Shown here one piece after another: positions 17,601 to 24,708 of a DNA stretch of 64,000 nucleotides. The DNA is taken from assembly GCA_964537525.1 (NCBI GenBank), contig CAZIAB010000001.1, positions 1-64,000 on the forward strand, given 5' to 3'. The stretch comes from CAYMDJ01 sp964537525. Its GTDB lineage: Archaea > Aenigmatarchaeota > Aenigmatarchaeia > QMZP01. The notes under the pieces were generated by a model. The model was not told the DNA's origin and did no database searches. It saw only the letters and a list, made by a program, of their open reading frames with translations. Position numbers and translations under genes: made by a program. How positions within the stretch are numbered: position 1 is the first letter of the stretch; each line of letters opens with the position of its first letter.

Positions 17601-17857
17601 GAATCTTCCACTCGGCCAAGACCAAGACAAAGAGCATAAAAACTCCGAAAATCAAGAAGGAGGAGCCCGAGCCGGAGGCCCCACCGAGATACATAGAGGG
17701 GTATGAGAAGCACGGCAGAGAGGACTTCCGGTACGGGAAGCAATCGAAAGGGATAATCAAGAAGATAAAGGACAAGTTCAAGAAGAAGAAGCCCCAGAAG
17801 GACATGTCAGAGTTCTTCTCATCAGGCAGCACCGAGAGGATAGTGAGCGATTACTGA
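14690..17857 (+). CDS. Large membrane-anchored surface glycoprotein with Ig-like/CARDB-type repeats
   Basis: 1055 aa. An N-terminal hydrophobic signal (LAVLLLAGLYIAFTVSVLAAT) is followed by about 890 residues of Thr/Ser/Asn-rich beta-sandwich repeats with very many N-X-S/T sequons; segments such as DNNPPDVDFAANNPTQSNW and PGGSNRTNVTIKNSGDTVL resemble Ig-like and CARDB/NEW3 modules. A helical juxtamembrane region (about 825-915) precedes one transmembrane helix (about 925-950, WFWVIIVIVMVIVVGFVAYLF) and a roughly 105-residue basic cytosolic tail rich in Lys and Pro. It is therefore a type I surface protein, a probable AglB substrate and possibly S-layer-associated or adhesive. Unlike the later surface proteins its tail lacks the SHOCT-like module. 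Confidence 0.85.
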   Translation: MGPVLVRGGKLAVLLLAGLYIAFTVSVLAATGNIDVTIASTNGTFIGGTVGFTSTTNSSAGNVTWQYHNGSQWVDICTNTTYGTSFSNTSCDVSGIAEAYYNFSAVANITDDNESRSDYLNLTVDNNPPDVDFAANNPTQSNWTNSGVVTFNVTIADNNTQSCIFELNHSAWASAVNYTNSSSGGSCSYRFADLGDGNWTYIAWANDSASNYNSTETRWIVVETEVPSVTVHTPGSTNQSSVPVLFNFTVVDEVAATTNCTVWFNGSQVYNNDSVLDNTPTEFSLASLGRGDQTWKINCSDANYTYASGTTTFGLYPNVAIEDFWWSHSSNNNTAIGDDINATVLVNLTGSFNLTDNFTVRIRLDSGTWYSQNVSNTTLTTESPSLPLTFIDNITVSSAGNHTLTAQLILYESEAGDSSDNTATAYVYAGYVVELANVCYDGTCTYNNINEALVPPGENVTVNVSVQYPNGSYVTSGLSSVNFKVYNRKDSGSVPYNPTWTNSSMGTVQGGGATGHYKFNYIIPDLVWGSNYHNLADAPGRYYLYVNVTNGNYVNPANLDYAFYNISAGYLTISYSIPSAVTDLEGEDYKIAYLNITISNADGTLALQQIQLIEDESDGVEAFTFGTYDGSPDCDSVNITSLANGSTHTTCRMRIKTSSTGDDRWTNVTAVARDANNNFYYYSLKRTFDIDDSYTSGDTDPGTTGGTPSGGDDFNFAVSITDYPAKVYAYPGGSNRTNVTIKNSGDTVLVAKLKVTASGVIDSTTITPVSYSLSPGSSWNFTVDFTMASDAEVGEFTGIFTAYMSTDADTNDAKTFKVVVLATEELAGQINASCRNKTAMVEAMFARFRLINPAAVNDSNYTAVKNLMDKLNSTFMELLAAVDAEDWTTANTLLSSLQADIDNAESALADLELEQTMSWGGSWSGIWFWVIIVIVMVIVVGFVAYLFYPQKKGLGFAPPMQKGGFFDRLNGIFHSAKTKTKSIKTPKIKKEEPEPEAPPRYIEGYEKHGREDFRYGKQSKGIIKKIKDKFKKKKPQKDMSEFFSSGSTERIVSDY

Positions 17858-17861
17858 ATTC

Positions 17862-18890
17862 TTATTCAAGGATGTCCATCAGGGGGAAGTCCATGTCCAG
17901 TCGGGATGTATCCATTCCCTCAAGGGATTTGAATATATTGTCTATTTGACTGTTGTTGAGCGACTTGTATAGTTCCCTGAACATCAGGCCTGCCCTTATA
18001 GACCTGCCGATGGTTTTGTGCCAGCGCTCCTCGTACCTGGAAAGGAAGGCTTCCGAGAAATCGTTATTCCTGAAGGCCTCCTTCAGGACGTCTGCTGCTA
18101 TCCTCCCGCAGGCCATGCCATAAACTATCCCGCCGCCTGACCAGGGCTTTGTCTGGGACGCCGCATCGCCAACGAGGAGCGTCCTTCTGAAAGAGGTCCT
18201 GTGGAGACCGAAGGGTATGGAGCCAGCCCTCCTCTCGAAATCACCCAGTTTGAAAAATCTCTTCAGGACGGGGAAGGAGCTCCCTGCCCCGAGCATCCCG
18301 TATTCCGTCCTTTCTCCGCGCGGGATTCTCCAGAGGAATCCATCCGTCCTTTTTTTATCAAACCATAGCTCCACGAAATCCTCCTCGCCCGGCTTGTCCT
18401 CTATGGCGATTATCCCCGGGACGCTCTCTGAACTTTGCCCGAAGTGCCTCCTTACGAGGGAATTTGGCCCGTCCGCTCCTACGAGGACCTCTGAGCGGAG
18501 CGTCCCTCCGCTGGTGGATACGGAAACACCCTCCCTTGTGACAGACACCTTGTTGACACTGGTCGCGAGAAGCTTTTCTGCCCTGCTCCTTTCCAGAAGG
18601 ATGCGGTCAAACCTCTGACGGTCTATCACGTAGGCAGCAATCCGCTTCTTCATCAGCTCCAGCTTCCCTCCGCCGGGAGAGTGGAGGACTGCTCCTTTGA
18701 CCGTATGCTCTATGCATCCAGAGGGACGGAAGAACCTGTCAACGTTCCTTGATACGAGGCCTGAGCACTGTATCGGTCTTCCTGGCTCCTTCTTCTGGTC
18801 AATCAGCAGGGTGTCCAGATTTCTGCACTGCTCTGATACACAGGAGCCGGAGGGCCCTCCACCGATAACAATAATATCGCGCTTCTCCAT
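17862..18890 (-). CDS. Geranylgeranyl-reductase-family FAD-dependent oxidoreductase
   Basis: 342 aa from ATG 18890 (MEKRDIIVIGGGPSGS); a TTG at 18911 is in frame, but a TATA-like box (TTATAAATA on the minus strand, about 18911-18920) lies 27 bases before the ATG. The Rossmann FAD motif GGGPSG is followed by DQKKEPGRPIQCSGLV, VGADGPNSLVRR and the FAD-closing VGDAASQTKPWSGGGIVYGM. This is the GGR/digeranylgeranylglycerophospholipid reductase superfamily, which saturates isoprenoid chains of archaeal lipids. At 342 aa it is shorter than typical archaeal GGRs (about 390-450) and the C-terminal lipid-binding part is reduced, so a different flavin reaction is possible. It converges on the surface protein gene, 4 bases apart. 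Confidence 0.82.
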   Translation of the reverse strand: MEKRDIIVIGGGPSGSCVSEQCRNLDTLLIDQKKEPGRPIQCSGLVSRNVDRFFRPSGCIEHTVKGAVLHSPGGGKLELMKKRIAAYVIDRQRFDRILLERSRAEKLLATSVNKVSVTREGVSVSTSGGTLRSEVLVGADGPNSLVRRHFGQSSESVPGIIAIEDKPGEEDFVELWFDKKRTDGFLWRIPRGERTEYGMLGAGSSFPVLKRFFKLGDFERRAGSIPFGLHRTSFRRTLLVGDAASQTKPWSGGGIVYGMACGRIAADVLKEAFRNNDFSEAFLSRYEERWHKTIGRSIRAGLMFRELYKSLNNSQIDNIFKSLEGMDTSRLDMDFPLMDILE

Positions 18891-18963
18891 AACATTTATA
18901 AGCCTTTTCAATATTTATAACCTAAAACAAGAGTATGTTATAGGCTTCTTCAGAGTGAATACC
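18891..18963. promoter_or_regulatory. Divergent promoter, flavoprotein and secF
   Basis: Two TATA-like elements are visible: TTATAAATA read on the minus strand (18911-18920) at 27 bases from the flavoprotein ATG, and TATGTTATA (18934-18942) on the plus strand about 26 bases before the secF ATG at 18964. Both genes therefore look leaderless. Confidence 0.55.
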
Positions 18964-19818
18964 ATGGCAAAGGGCAAAGGCGTTCTGGCTTCAAAATCAG
19001 TAATAATCATTCCTGTAATGATTCTCCTGCTCTCTGTGGGTTTCCTTGCATACGGTTACATGCAAACGGGGGAGTGGTTCCAGCGTTCCATAGAGCTGAA
19101 GGGAGGGACCCTTATAACCGTGAACAGCCCCTCGGGATTCAGCACAGGCGAGATTACTGAATCGCTCGAGAGTGCTTACGGAACCATTGTCTTGAGGGAG
19201 CTTAGGAGCTTCTCGGGGTATGCGATGACCATAGAGGTCTCTTCTGACGTGAATCCGGACGACGTCATCCGGACTCTTGGCTCGCTGGGAGTGGACGTGA
19301 CAGACTCCTCCATAGAGACGATAGGACCCTCGCTCGGCGAAGCGTTCTGGTTCCAGGCGCAGCTCGGGATAGTAATCGCCTTCATATTCATGGGGATAAT
19401 AGTCTTCGGGATATTCCGGACCCCTGTCCCATCCATGGCAGTCATGATGGCTGCGGTTTCTGACATAATAATCACGCTCGCCATGATGCAGGTCTTCGGC
19501 ATTGAGCTCTCGCTCGCGAGCTTTGCCGCACTCCTCATGCTGATAGGTTATTCGATTGACACTGACATACTCCTCACGACCAGGATACTGAAGACAGAGG
19601 GTGACCTGAACGGGAAGATATGGTCGGCATTCAAGACAGGAATCACCATGACCGGGACAACCCTGGGGGTCCTGGTTGCAATACTGGTTACAACGTCATC
19701 TGCTGTCCTGTTCGGGATAGCGTCCGTCCTCGCGATAGGCCTCGTGATAGACATCATCAACACATGGCTGCAGAACGCGACTATACTGAAATGGCACGCA
19801 GAGAGGAGGGGGCTTTGA
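18964..19818 (+). CDS. secF: Protein translocase subunit SecF
   Basis: 284 aa from ATG 18964; the open frame extends further upstream into the flavoprotein gene, but the family starts at this Lys-rich leader. One helix (about 13-33) precedes the small external P1 domain with LKGGTLITV, then five more helices including FWFQAQLGIVIAFIFMGIIV, SDIIITLAMMQVFGIELS and GYSIDTDILLTTRIL, the conserved D-D stretch of RND-type SecF. SecDF uses the proton gradient to help export through SecYEG. The order secF then secD is the archaeal one. The stop and the secD ATG overlap as TGATG. Confidence 0.93.
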   Translation: MAKGKGVLASKSVIIIPVMILLLSVGFLAYGYMQTGEWFQRSIELKGGTLITVNSPSGFSTGEITESLESAYGTIVLRELRSFSGYAMTIEVSSDVNPDDVIRTLGSLGVDVTDSSIETIGPSLGEAFWFQAQLGIVIAFIFMGIIVFGIFRTPVPSMAVMMAAVSDIIITLAMMQVFGIELSLASFAALLMLIGYSIDTDILLTTRILKTEGDLNGKIWSAFKTGITMTGTTLGVLVAILVTTSSAVLFGIASVLAIGLVIDIINTWLQNATILKWHAERRGL

Positions 19819-21617
19819 TGCTCAAGTACTGGAGGGTATGGCTTCTCGTGGTGATGGTATTCGCATCTGTAATGGCGATAGGTTTCAAGACCTACCCATA
19901 CGGAAGGGATGCCGTGGAGATAGTCTATGTATCCAACGATTCTTCTGCGAGGGGAATCCTCGAGCAGGGCATGTTCATAACGAACATCAACGGTGAGAAG
20001 ATACCTGACATCGGGACATGGAACCTGATAACATCGGGAATCAGGGACCGGAACGTGACGCTCAGGGTCAACGGGAAGAACTATGAATTCTACGTTAATG
20101 AAACCATGGGAATAGACGCGATAGATATAGAAAGGACCAACCTCAATTTCGGCCTTGACCTCAGGGGAGGGACGAGGATTATCCTTAAGCCAAAGGAGAA
20201 CGCAACCAAGGAGACCATGGACCAGGTGATATCAACCCTCCAGACAAGGGCGAACATATACGGGCTCAGGGAGATGAACTTCTTCTCCATAAGGGGAGCG
20301 GACGGAGACTATTACCTGCAGATAGAGGTCGCGGGTATAAAGAGGGACATAATCGATGAGCTGCTCTCGGCGCAGGGCAGGTTCGAGGCAAAGATATCGA
20401 AGCCGGTTGAGATATCCGGGGGGTCGGGGACAATCCAACTGGTCTCTGAATCATTCCCGGTTACCATGGCAGGCAACGATACGATAATGATTGGGGGGAT
20501 GGCATATGAGCAGGGAGACAGCTTCACTCTCGGCGGGATAGAGTTCGAGTACGTGAACGCAACTGACACGAGGCTCTTCCTCATGGGAAAGGCTTATGAC
20601 GGCGATGACATAGAGCTCATATATTCCGACCCGCAGAGGTCTGGCATCATGCCCATACAGGGAGGTTACAGGTTCTTCTTTGGCGTGCTGGTCTCTCCTG
20701 AGGGCGCGCAGAGGTTCGCTGACATAACCTCCGGCGTGCAGAGCTACCTGGACCTTGTCGGTGGGGAGAGATACCTCGAGAGTGAGATATTCCTTTACCT
20801 GGATGAGCAGCTCGTATCGAGCCTGAGGATATCGTCAGACCTCGGCGGAAGAATAGTGCAGGAACCCCAGATAACGGGGAGCAGGGTGGAGCAGGAGGAT
20901 GCGATACAGGAGAAGCTGAGGCTCCAGGCGATACTGAGGTCAGGCGAGCTTCCCACCTCACTGGAGACCGTCTCCGTAGGCGTTATATCACCCGCCCTCG
21001 GGGAGGAGTTCTTCAACTCGACCCTGTATGCGGCTCTCTTTGCTGCCGGCGCGGTCATAATAATAATATTCGTGAGGTACAGGAGCCTTAGGATTTCCAT
21101 TCCCATGGTATTCATCGGGTTGTCAGAGGTCGTGATAATACTGGGGATATCCGCGGCAAATGATGCGATGATATGGCTGGTTGCCCTCCTCATAAACTTC
21201 CTGATAGTTTCCATTTCATGGTGGAAGAAATTCGAGATTGACATATACGCGTGGATAGGGGCGATACTGATACCTTTGCTGGGAATGGCGACATGGACCA
21301 TAGACCTCCCGGCGATAGGCGGTATAATCGCCGCGATAGGAACGGGCGTTGACCACCAGATAATCATAGCTGACGAGACCCTCAGCAGGAGGAGCGGGGA
21401 CAAGAGGGACTACACTGTGAGGGAGAAGATAAAGAGGGCGTTCTTCATAATATTCGGCGCGGCAGCTACCACCATAGCCGCGATGATTCCGCTGATGTCG
21501 ATAGGGATAGGGTTCGTCAGGGGCTTCGCGATAACCACCATAGTAGGCGTCCTGGCAGGCATCCTCGTGACGAGGCCAGCCTACGCGAGGATAATAGAGG
21601 CCATGAACAAGGAATAG
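19818..21617 (+). CDS. secD: Protein translocase subunit SecD with extra N-terminal PDZ-like segment
   Basis: 599 aa from the ATG at 19818, long for an archaeal SecD (often 400-500). Helix 1 (about 5-24) is followed by an unusual region (about 30-100) resembling a PDZ fold: SSARGILEQGMFITNINGEKI, a turn and then VTLRVNGKNYEFYV. The P1 domain starts at LNFGLDLRGGTRIIL, with the paired later segment FGVLVSPEGAQRFADIT and the family-typical LDEQLVSSLRI. The C-terminal membrane domain has five helices, including the conserved GTGVDHQIIIADE stretch. It acts with SecF in proton-driven protein export. Export demand here is likely high, given surface proteins of over 1000-3500 residues. Confidence 0.9.
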   Translation: MLKYWRVWLLVVMVFASVMAIGFKTYPYGRDAVEIVYVSNDSSARGILEQGMFITNINGEKIPDIGTWNLITSGIRDRNVTLRVNGKNYEFYVNETMGIDAIDIERTNLNFGLDLRGGTRIILKPKENATKETMDQVISTLQTRANIYGLREMNFFSIRGADGDYYLQIEVAGIKRDIIDELLSAQGRFEAKISKPVEISGGSGTIQLVSESFPVTMAGNDTIMIGGMAYEQGDSFTLGGIEFEYVNATDTRLFLMGKAYDGDDIELIYSDPQRSGIMPIQGGYRFFFGVLVSPEGAQRFADITSGVQSYLDLVGGERYLESEIFLYLDEQLVSSLRISSDLGGRIVQEPQITGSRVEQEDAIQEKLRLQAILRSGELPTSLETVSVGVISPALGEEFFNSTLYAALFAAGAVIIIIFVRYRSLRISIPMVFIGLSEVVIILGISAANDAMIWLVALLINFLIVSISWWKKFEIDIYAWIGAILIPLLGMATWTIDLPAIGGIIAAIGTGVDHQIIIADETLSRRSGDKRDYTVREKIKRAFFIIFGAAATTIAAMIPLMSIGIGFVRGFAITTIVGVLAGILVTRPAYARIIEAMNKE

Positions 21618-21688
21618 TGGGTTTCTGGTTTTTGCTTGTGGTGATGATAAACTTTATTACGTGCGTGACACAAGTATAAACAGGTGAT
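21618..21688 (+). promoter_or_regulatory. Promoter and ribosome-binding site of PEP synthase gene
   Basis: A T-rich stretch after the secD stop (about 21621-21637) could end that transcript. TTTATTAC near 21654-21661 is a TATA-like element placing transcription start close to 21684, and AGGTGA (21682-21687) is a Shine-Dalgarno candidate immediately before two TTG codons (21689, 21692). No ATG lies near the conserved N terminus, so a TTG start is likely. Confidence 0.4.
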
Positions 21689-23983
21689 TTGTTGGGATTC
21701 ATATTGTGGTTCGATGACATAGGTAAGGACGACATCGAGAAGGTCGGGGGGAAGTGCGCGAACCTGGGGGAGATTGCGGACATACACGTACCGACGCTTC
21801 CCGGCTTTGCAATAACGGCAGGCGCCTATGACCACTTCATAAAGGGCGCGGGCCTGGGGGACCAAATAAAGAAGAGCCTTGAGGGGCTCGACGTAAAGAA
21901 CCTGAGGGACCTGAGGAGAAGGGGCGCTGAGATAAGGAAGAGGGTTGCTTCTGCAAGAATCCCTGATGACCTCAGCAAGGAGATAATCGGTTCCTACAGG
22001 AAGCTGGGCAAGAAGCTCGGGAGGCCGAACCCCTTCGTTGCTGTGAGGTCCTCGGCGACTGCAGAGGACCTTCCGGGCGCCAGCTTTGCAGGCCAGCAGG
22101 ACACATACCTGAACGTCTCGGGTGAGAAGGATCTTCTCAGCAGGGTCAGGGACTGCTTCGCTTCCCTGTTCACTGACAGGGCAATATCGTACAGGGTCGA
22201 CAAGGGGTTTGACCACCTGAAGGTCAAGCTTTCCATAGGCGTCCAGAAGATGGTGAGGAGCGACGTCGGCTCATCGGGCGTGATGTTCACGATGGACCCG
22301 GATTCGGGGTTCGATGGCGTGGTGGTGATAAACGGGACGTACGGTCTGGGAGAATATCTCGTCCAGGGAAAGGTCACTCCTGACACATTCATAGTCTTCA
22401 AGAAGACCATGAAGATAATAGAGAAGAGCATCGGGAGCAAGAGGGTCAAGCTGATTAGGGGCGGGAGAGGGAACAGGGAGGCAAGAGTTTCCGAGGAGGA
22501 CAGGAGCAAGTTCTGCATAACCGATGAGCAGGTAAAGAAGCTCGCAGAGTATGCGATGATGATAGAGGATCACTACAAGAGGCCAATGGACATAGAGTGG
22601 GCAATAGACGGCGAGACAGGAGAGCTGTACATAGTGCAGGCAAGGCCCGAGACCGTCCATTCGGCAGGGAAGAAGAACATAATAAGGGATTATGTCCTTG
22701 AGGAGAAGGGCAAGGTAATCGCCACAGGAGGCGCCGTGGGAAGGAAGATAGGCGTGGGGAAGGTGAACGTCATCAGGTCCTCGAAGGACATATACAGGTT
22801 CAAGGTCGGTGAGGTCCTGGTAACAGAAATGACAGACCCGGACTGGGAGCCCATAATGAAGATAGCGTCCGCGATAGTGACTGACAGCGGGGGCCAGACA
22901 AGTCACGCCGCAATAGTATCAAGGGAGTTGGGTGTCCCGTGCATAATAGGGACAGACAACGCAACAGAACTCCTCAAGACGGGCATGGAGGTAACCGTAG
23001 ACTGCTCAACCGGCGAGGGAAGGGTCTTCCGAGGGTTCCTGAAGTTCAGGATAATCGAGAAGGACGTGAGCAGGATACCGAGGACGAGGACGAAGATAAT
23101 GCTTAACATAGGCGAGCCTAGCAGGGCATTCAGCCTCGCCAAGCTCCCGGTTGACGGGGTGGGTCTCGCGAGGGAGGAGTTCATAATAAGCAGCCACGTG
23201 GGCAAGCATCCCCTTTATCTCCTGGAGAAGGGCATGGGTGACGTTTACGTACAGGCCCTCGCAACCGGCATAGGAAAGATAGCCGCTGCCTTCTACCCGA
23301 GGCCTGTCATAGTGAGGTTGTCTGACTTCAAGACGGATGAGTACGCCAACCTCAAGGGCGGGGAACATTACGAGCCAAAGGAGGACAACCCCATGCTGGG
23401 ATGGAGGGGAGCGTCGAGATACTATGACAAGATATTCTCCCTGGCATTCGAACTTGAGTGCAAGGCCCTCCGGATGGTCAGGGAAGACCTGAAACTGGAC
23501 AACGTTATAATAATGGTCCCCTTCTGCAGGACCGTGGAGGAGGCAAAGAGGGTGAAGAGCGAGCTGTCCAGGTTCGGGCTGGACAGGAAATCCGGATGTG
23601 AGATGTACATGATGGCAGAGCTGCCGAGCAACATAATCCTTGCCGATGAGTTCGCAAAGCTCTTTGACGGCTTCTCAATAGGCTCGAACGACCTAACCCA
23701 GCTAACCTTGGGGCTTGACAGGAACTCTGACAAGCTCTCATACCTCTTTGACGAGAGGAACGAGGCTGTCAAGCGGCTTATAGAGATGCTGATTAAGAAG
23801 GCCCACAAGAACAAGCCAAGGAGGAGTGTTGGCATATGCGGGGAGGCCCCCTCAAACTATCCGGATTTCACCGAATTCCTCGTGAGGACAGGGATAGATT
23901 CGATATCTGTGGAGCCTGACGTCGCTCTCAAGACAATCCTGCTTGTGGACAGGGTCGAGAAAAAAATCAGGGCAAAAGACTGA
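21689..23983 (+). CDS. ppsA: Phosphoenolpyruvate synthase (pyruvate, water dikinase)
   Basis: 764 aa from TTG 21689 (TTG 21692 is equally possible). Catalyses pyruvate + ATP + water to PEP + AMP + phosphate, the gluconeogenic direction, though archaeal enzymes may run in reverse. The three domains are intact: ATP-grasp N domain (WFDDIGKDDIEKVGGKCANLGE; AVRSSATAEDLPGASFAGQQ), the swivelling phosphohistidine domain with H406 in GGQTSHAAIVSRELGVPC, and the C-terminal PEP/pyruvate barrel (GSNDLTQLTLGLDRNS; C717 in SVGICGEAPSN). It sits one base from the convergent TPI gene. With RuBisCO producing 3-phosphoglycerate, these enzymes cover the lower trunk of glycolysis/gluconeogenesis. Confidence 0.95.
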   Translation: MLGFILWFDDIGKDDIEKVGGKCANLGEIADIHVPTLPGFAITAGAYDHFIKGAGLGDQIKKSLEGLDVKNLRDLRRRGAEIRKRVASARIPDDLSKEIIGSYRKLGKKLGRPNPFVAVRSSATAEDLPGASFAGQQDTYLNVSGEKDLLSRVRDCFASLFTDRAISYRVDKGFDHLKVKLSIGVQKMVRSDVGSSGVMFTMDPDSGFDGVVVINGTYGLGEYLVQGKVTPDTFIVFKKTMKIIEKSIGSKRVKLIRGGRGNREARVSEEDRSKFCITDEQVKKLAEYAMMIEDHYKRPMDIEWAIDGETGELYIVQARPETVHSAGKKNIIRDYVLEEKGKVIATGGAVGRKIGVGKVNVIRSSKDIYRFKVGEVLVTEMTDPDWEPIMKIASAIVTDSGGQTSHAAIVSRELGVPCIIGTDNATELLKTGMEVTVDCSTGEGRVFRGFLKFRIIEKDVSRIPRTRTKIMLNIGEPSRAFSLAKLPVDGVGLAREEFIISSHVGKHPLYLLEKGMGDVYVQALATGIGKIAAAFYPRPVIVRLSDFKTDEYANLKGGEHYEPKEDNPMLGWRGASRYYDKIFSLAFELECKALRMVREDLKLDNVIIMVPFCRTVEEAKRVKSELSRFGLDRKSGCEMYMMAELPSNIILADEFAKLFDGFSIGSNDLTQLTLGLDRNSDKLSYLFDERNEAVKRLIEMLIKKAHKNKPRRSVGICGEAPSNYPDFTEFLVRTGIDSISVEPDVALKTILLVDRVEKKIRAKD

Positions 23984-23984
23984 T

Positions 23985-24623
23985 TCAGAAGCCGCCCAGT
24001 ATGTCCCTTAGAACATCCTCTGGCTTTTCTGAATCCAGGACAGCGGAGGATACCAGAACACCGCTTGCGCCGAGCGCCAGGGCGGTCATGACGTCCTGGC
24101 CGGAATTAACGCCTGCCAGCACCCTTACTGCGGGGTTTGCGGTCCTGACCCTGCCTATCGTTTCTTCCAGGAGGTTACTGGAACCCGAGAACGGCAGTCC
24201 CTCCGCAGGCTCAAATGCAATGTAGCTCGGGCTCATGCCCGCTATCTGCTCCGCATGCCCGGCATCTGGCGCGAATACGACTGTAGATAAACCCACGTTC
24301 TTGGCCCTTTCAATCCTGTGCTTTATATCATCCATGGAAAGGCTCCTTTCCGAATGGCTTATGAATGTCCCCTTTGCCCCTGCTGCCTTGACTGCCTCGG
24401 GAAGGATGTGACCCGTGCCCTGACCGTAAGGGATGGGGTCTATGTGCTGTGCAAATACCTCGTTCTTGTAGGAAAGTGATTCTATGTCGGTCGGCTGCGC
24501 AGCAAGGACAATCCTCACTCCGCTGTCCTTTGACAGCCTGTTGGCTATGTCAGCGATGTACCTTGCCTTCCTGCCTATGCCCTGCTCATGAGCCTTAAGA
24601 TTAACTATAAGAAGCTTCTCCAT
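23985..24623 (-). CDS. tpiA: Triose-phosphate isomerase, archaeal short form
   Basis: 212 aa, in line with the compact archaeal TPI family (about 220-230). Catalytic residues are visible: K10 in IVNLKAH, H90 in FISHSERS, E138 in YIAFEPAEG, and the phosphate-binding AGVNSGQDV and GASGVLVSSAVL loops. It interconverts dihydroxyacetone phosphate and glyceraldehyde 3-phosphate. A TATA-like box (CTTATTAATCAG on the minus strand, about 24642-24653) is centred 25 bases before the ATG, indicating its own leaderless promoter. Confidence 0.95.
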   Translation of the reverse strand: MEKLLIVNLKAHEQGIGRKARYIADIANRLSKDSGVRIVLAAQPTDIESLSYKNEVFAQHIDPIPYGQGTGHILPEAVKAAGAKGTFISHSERSLSMDDIKHRIERAKNVGLSTVVFAPDAGHAEQIAGMSPSYIAFEPAEGLPFSGSSNLLEETIGRVRTANPAVRVLAGVNSGQDVMTALALGASGVLVSSAVLDSEKPEDVLRDILGGF

Positions 24624-24708
24624 TCACAATTGTTGTATCGCTGATTAATAAGCTAATGTTATCTTAACGTGAACGGTTCGGTTGGTTTTATAAAGCAGTG
24701 ATATGTAG

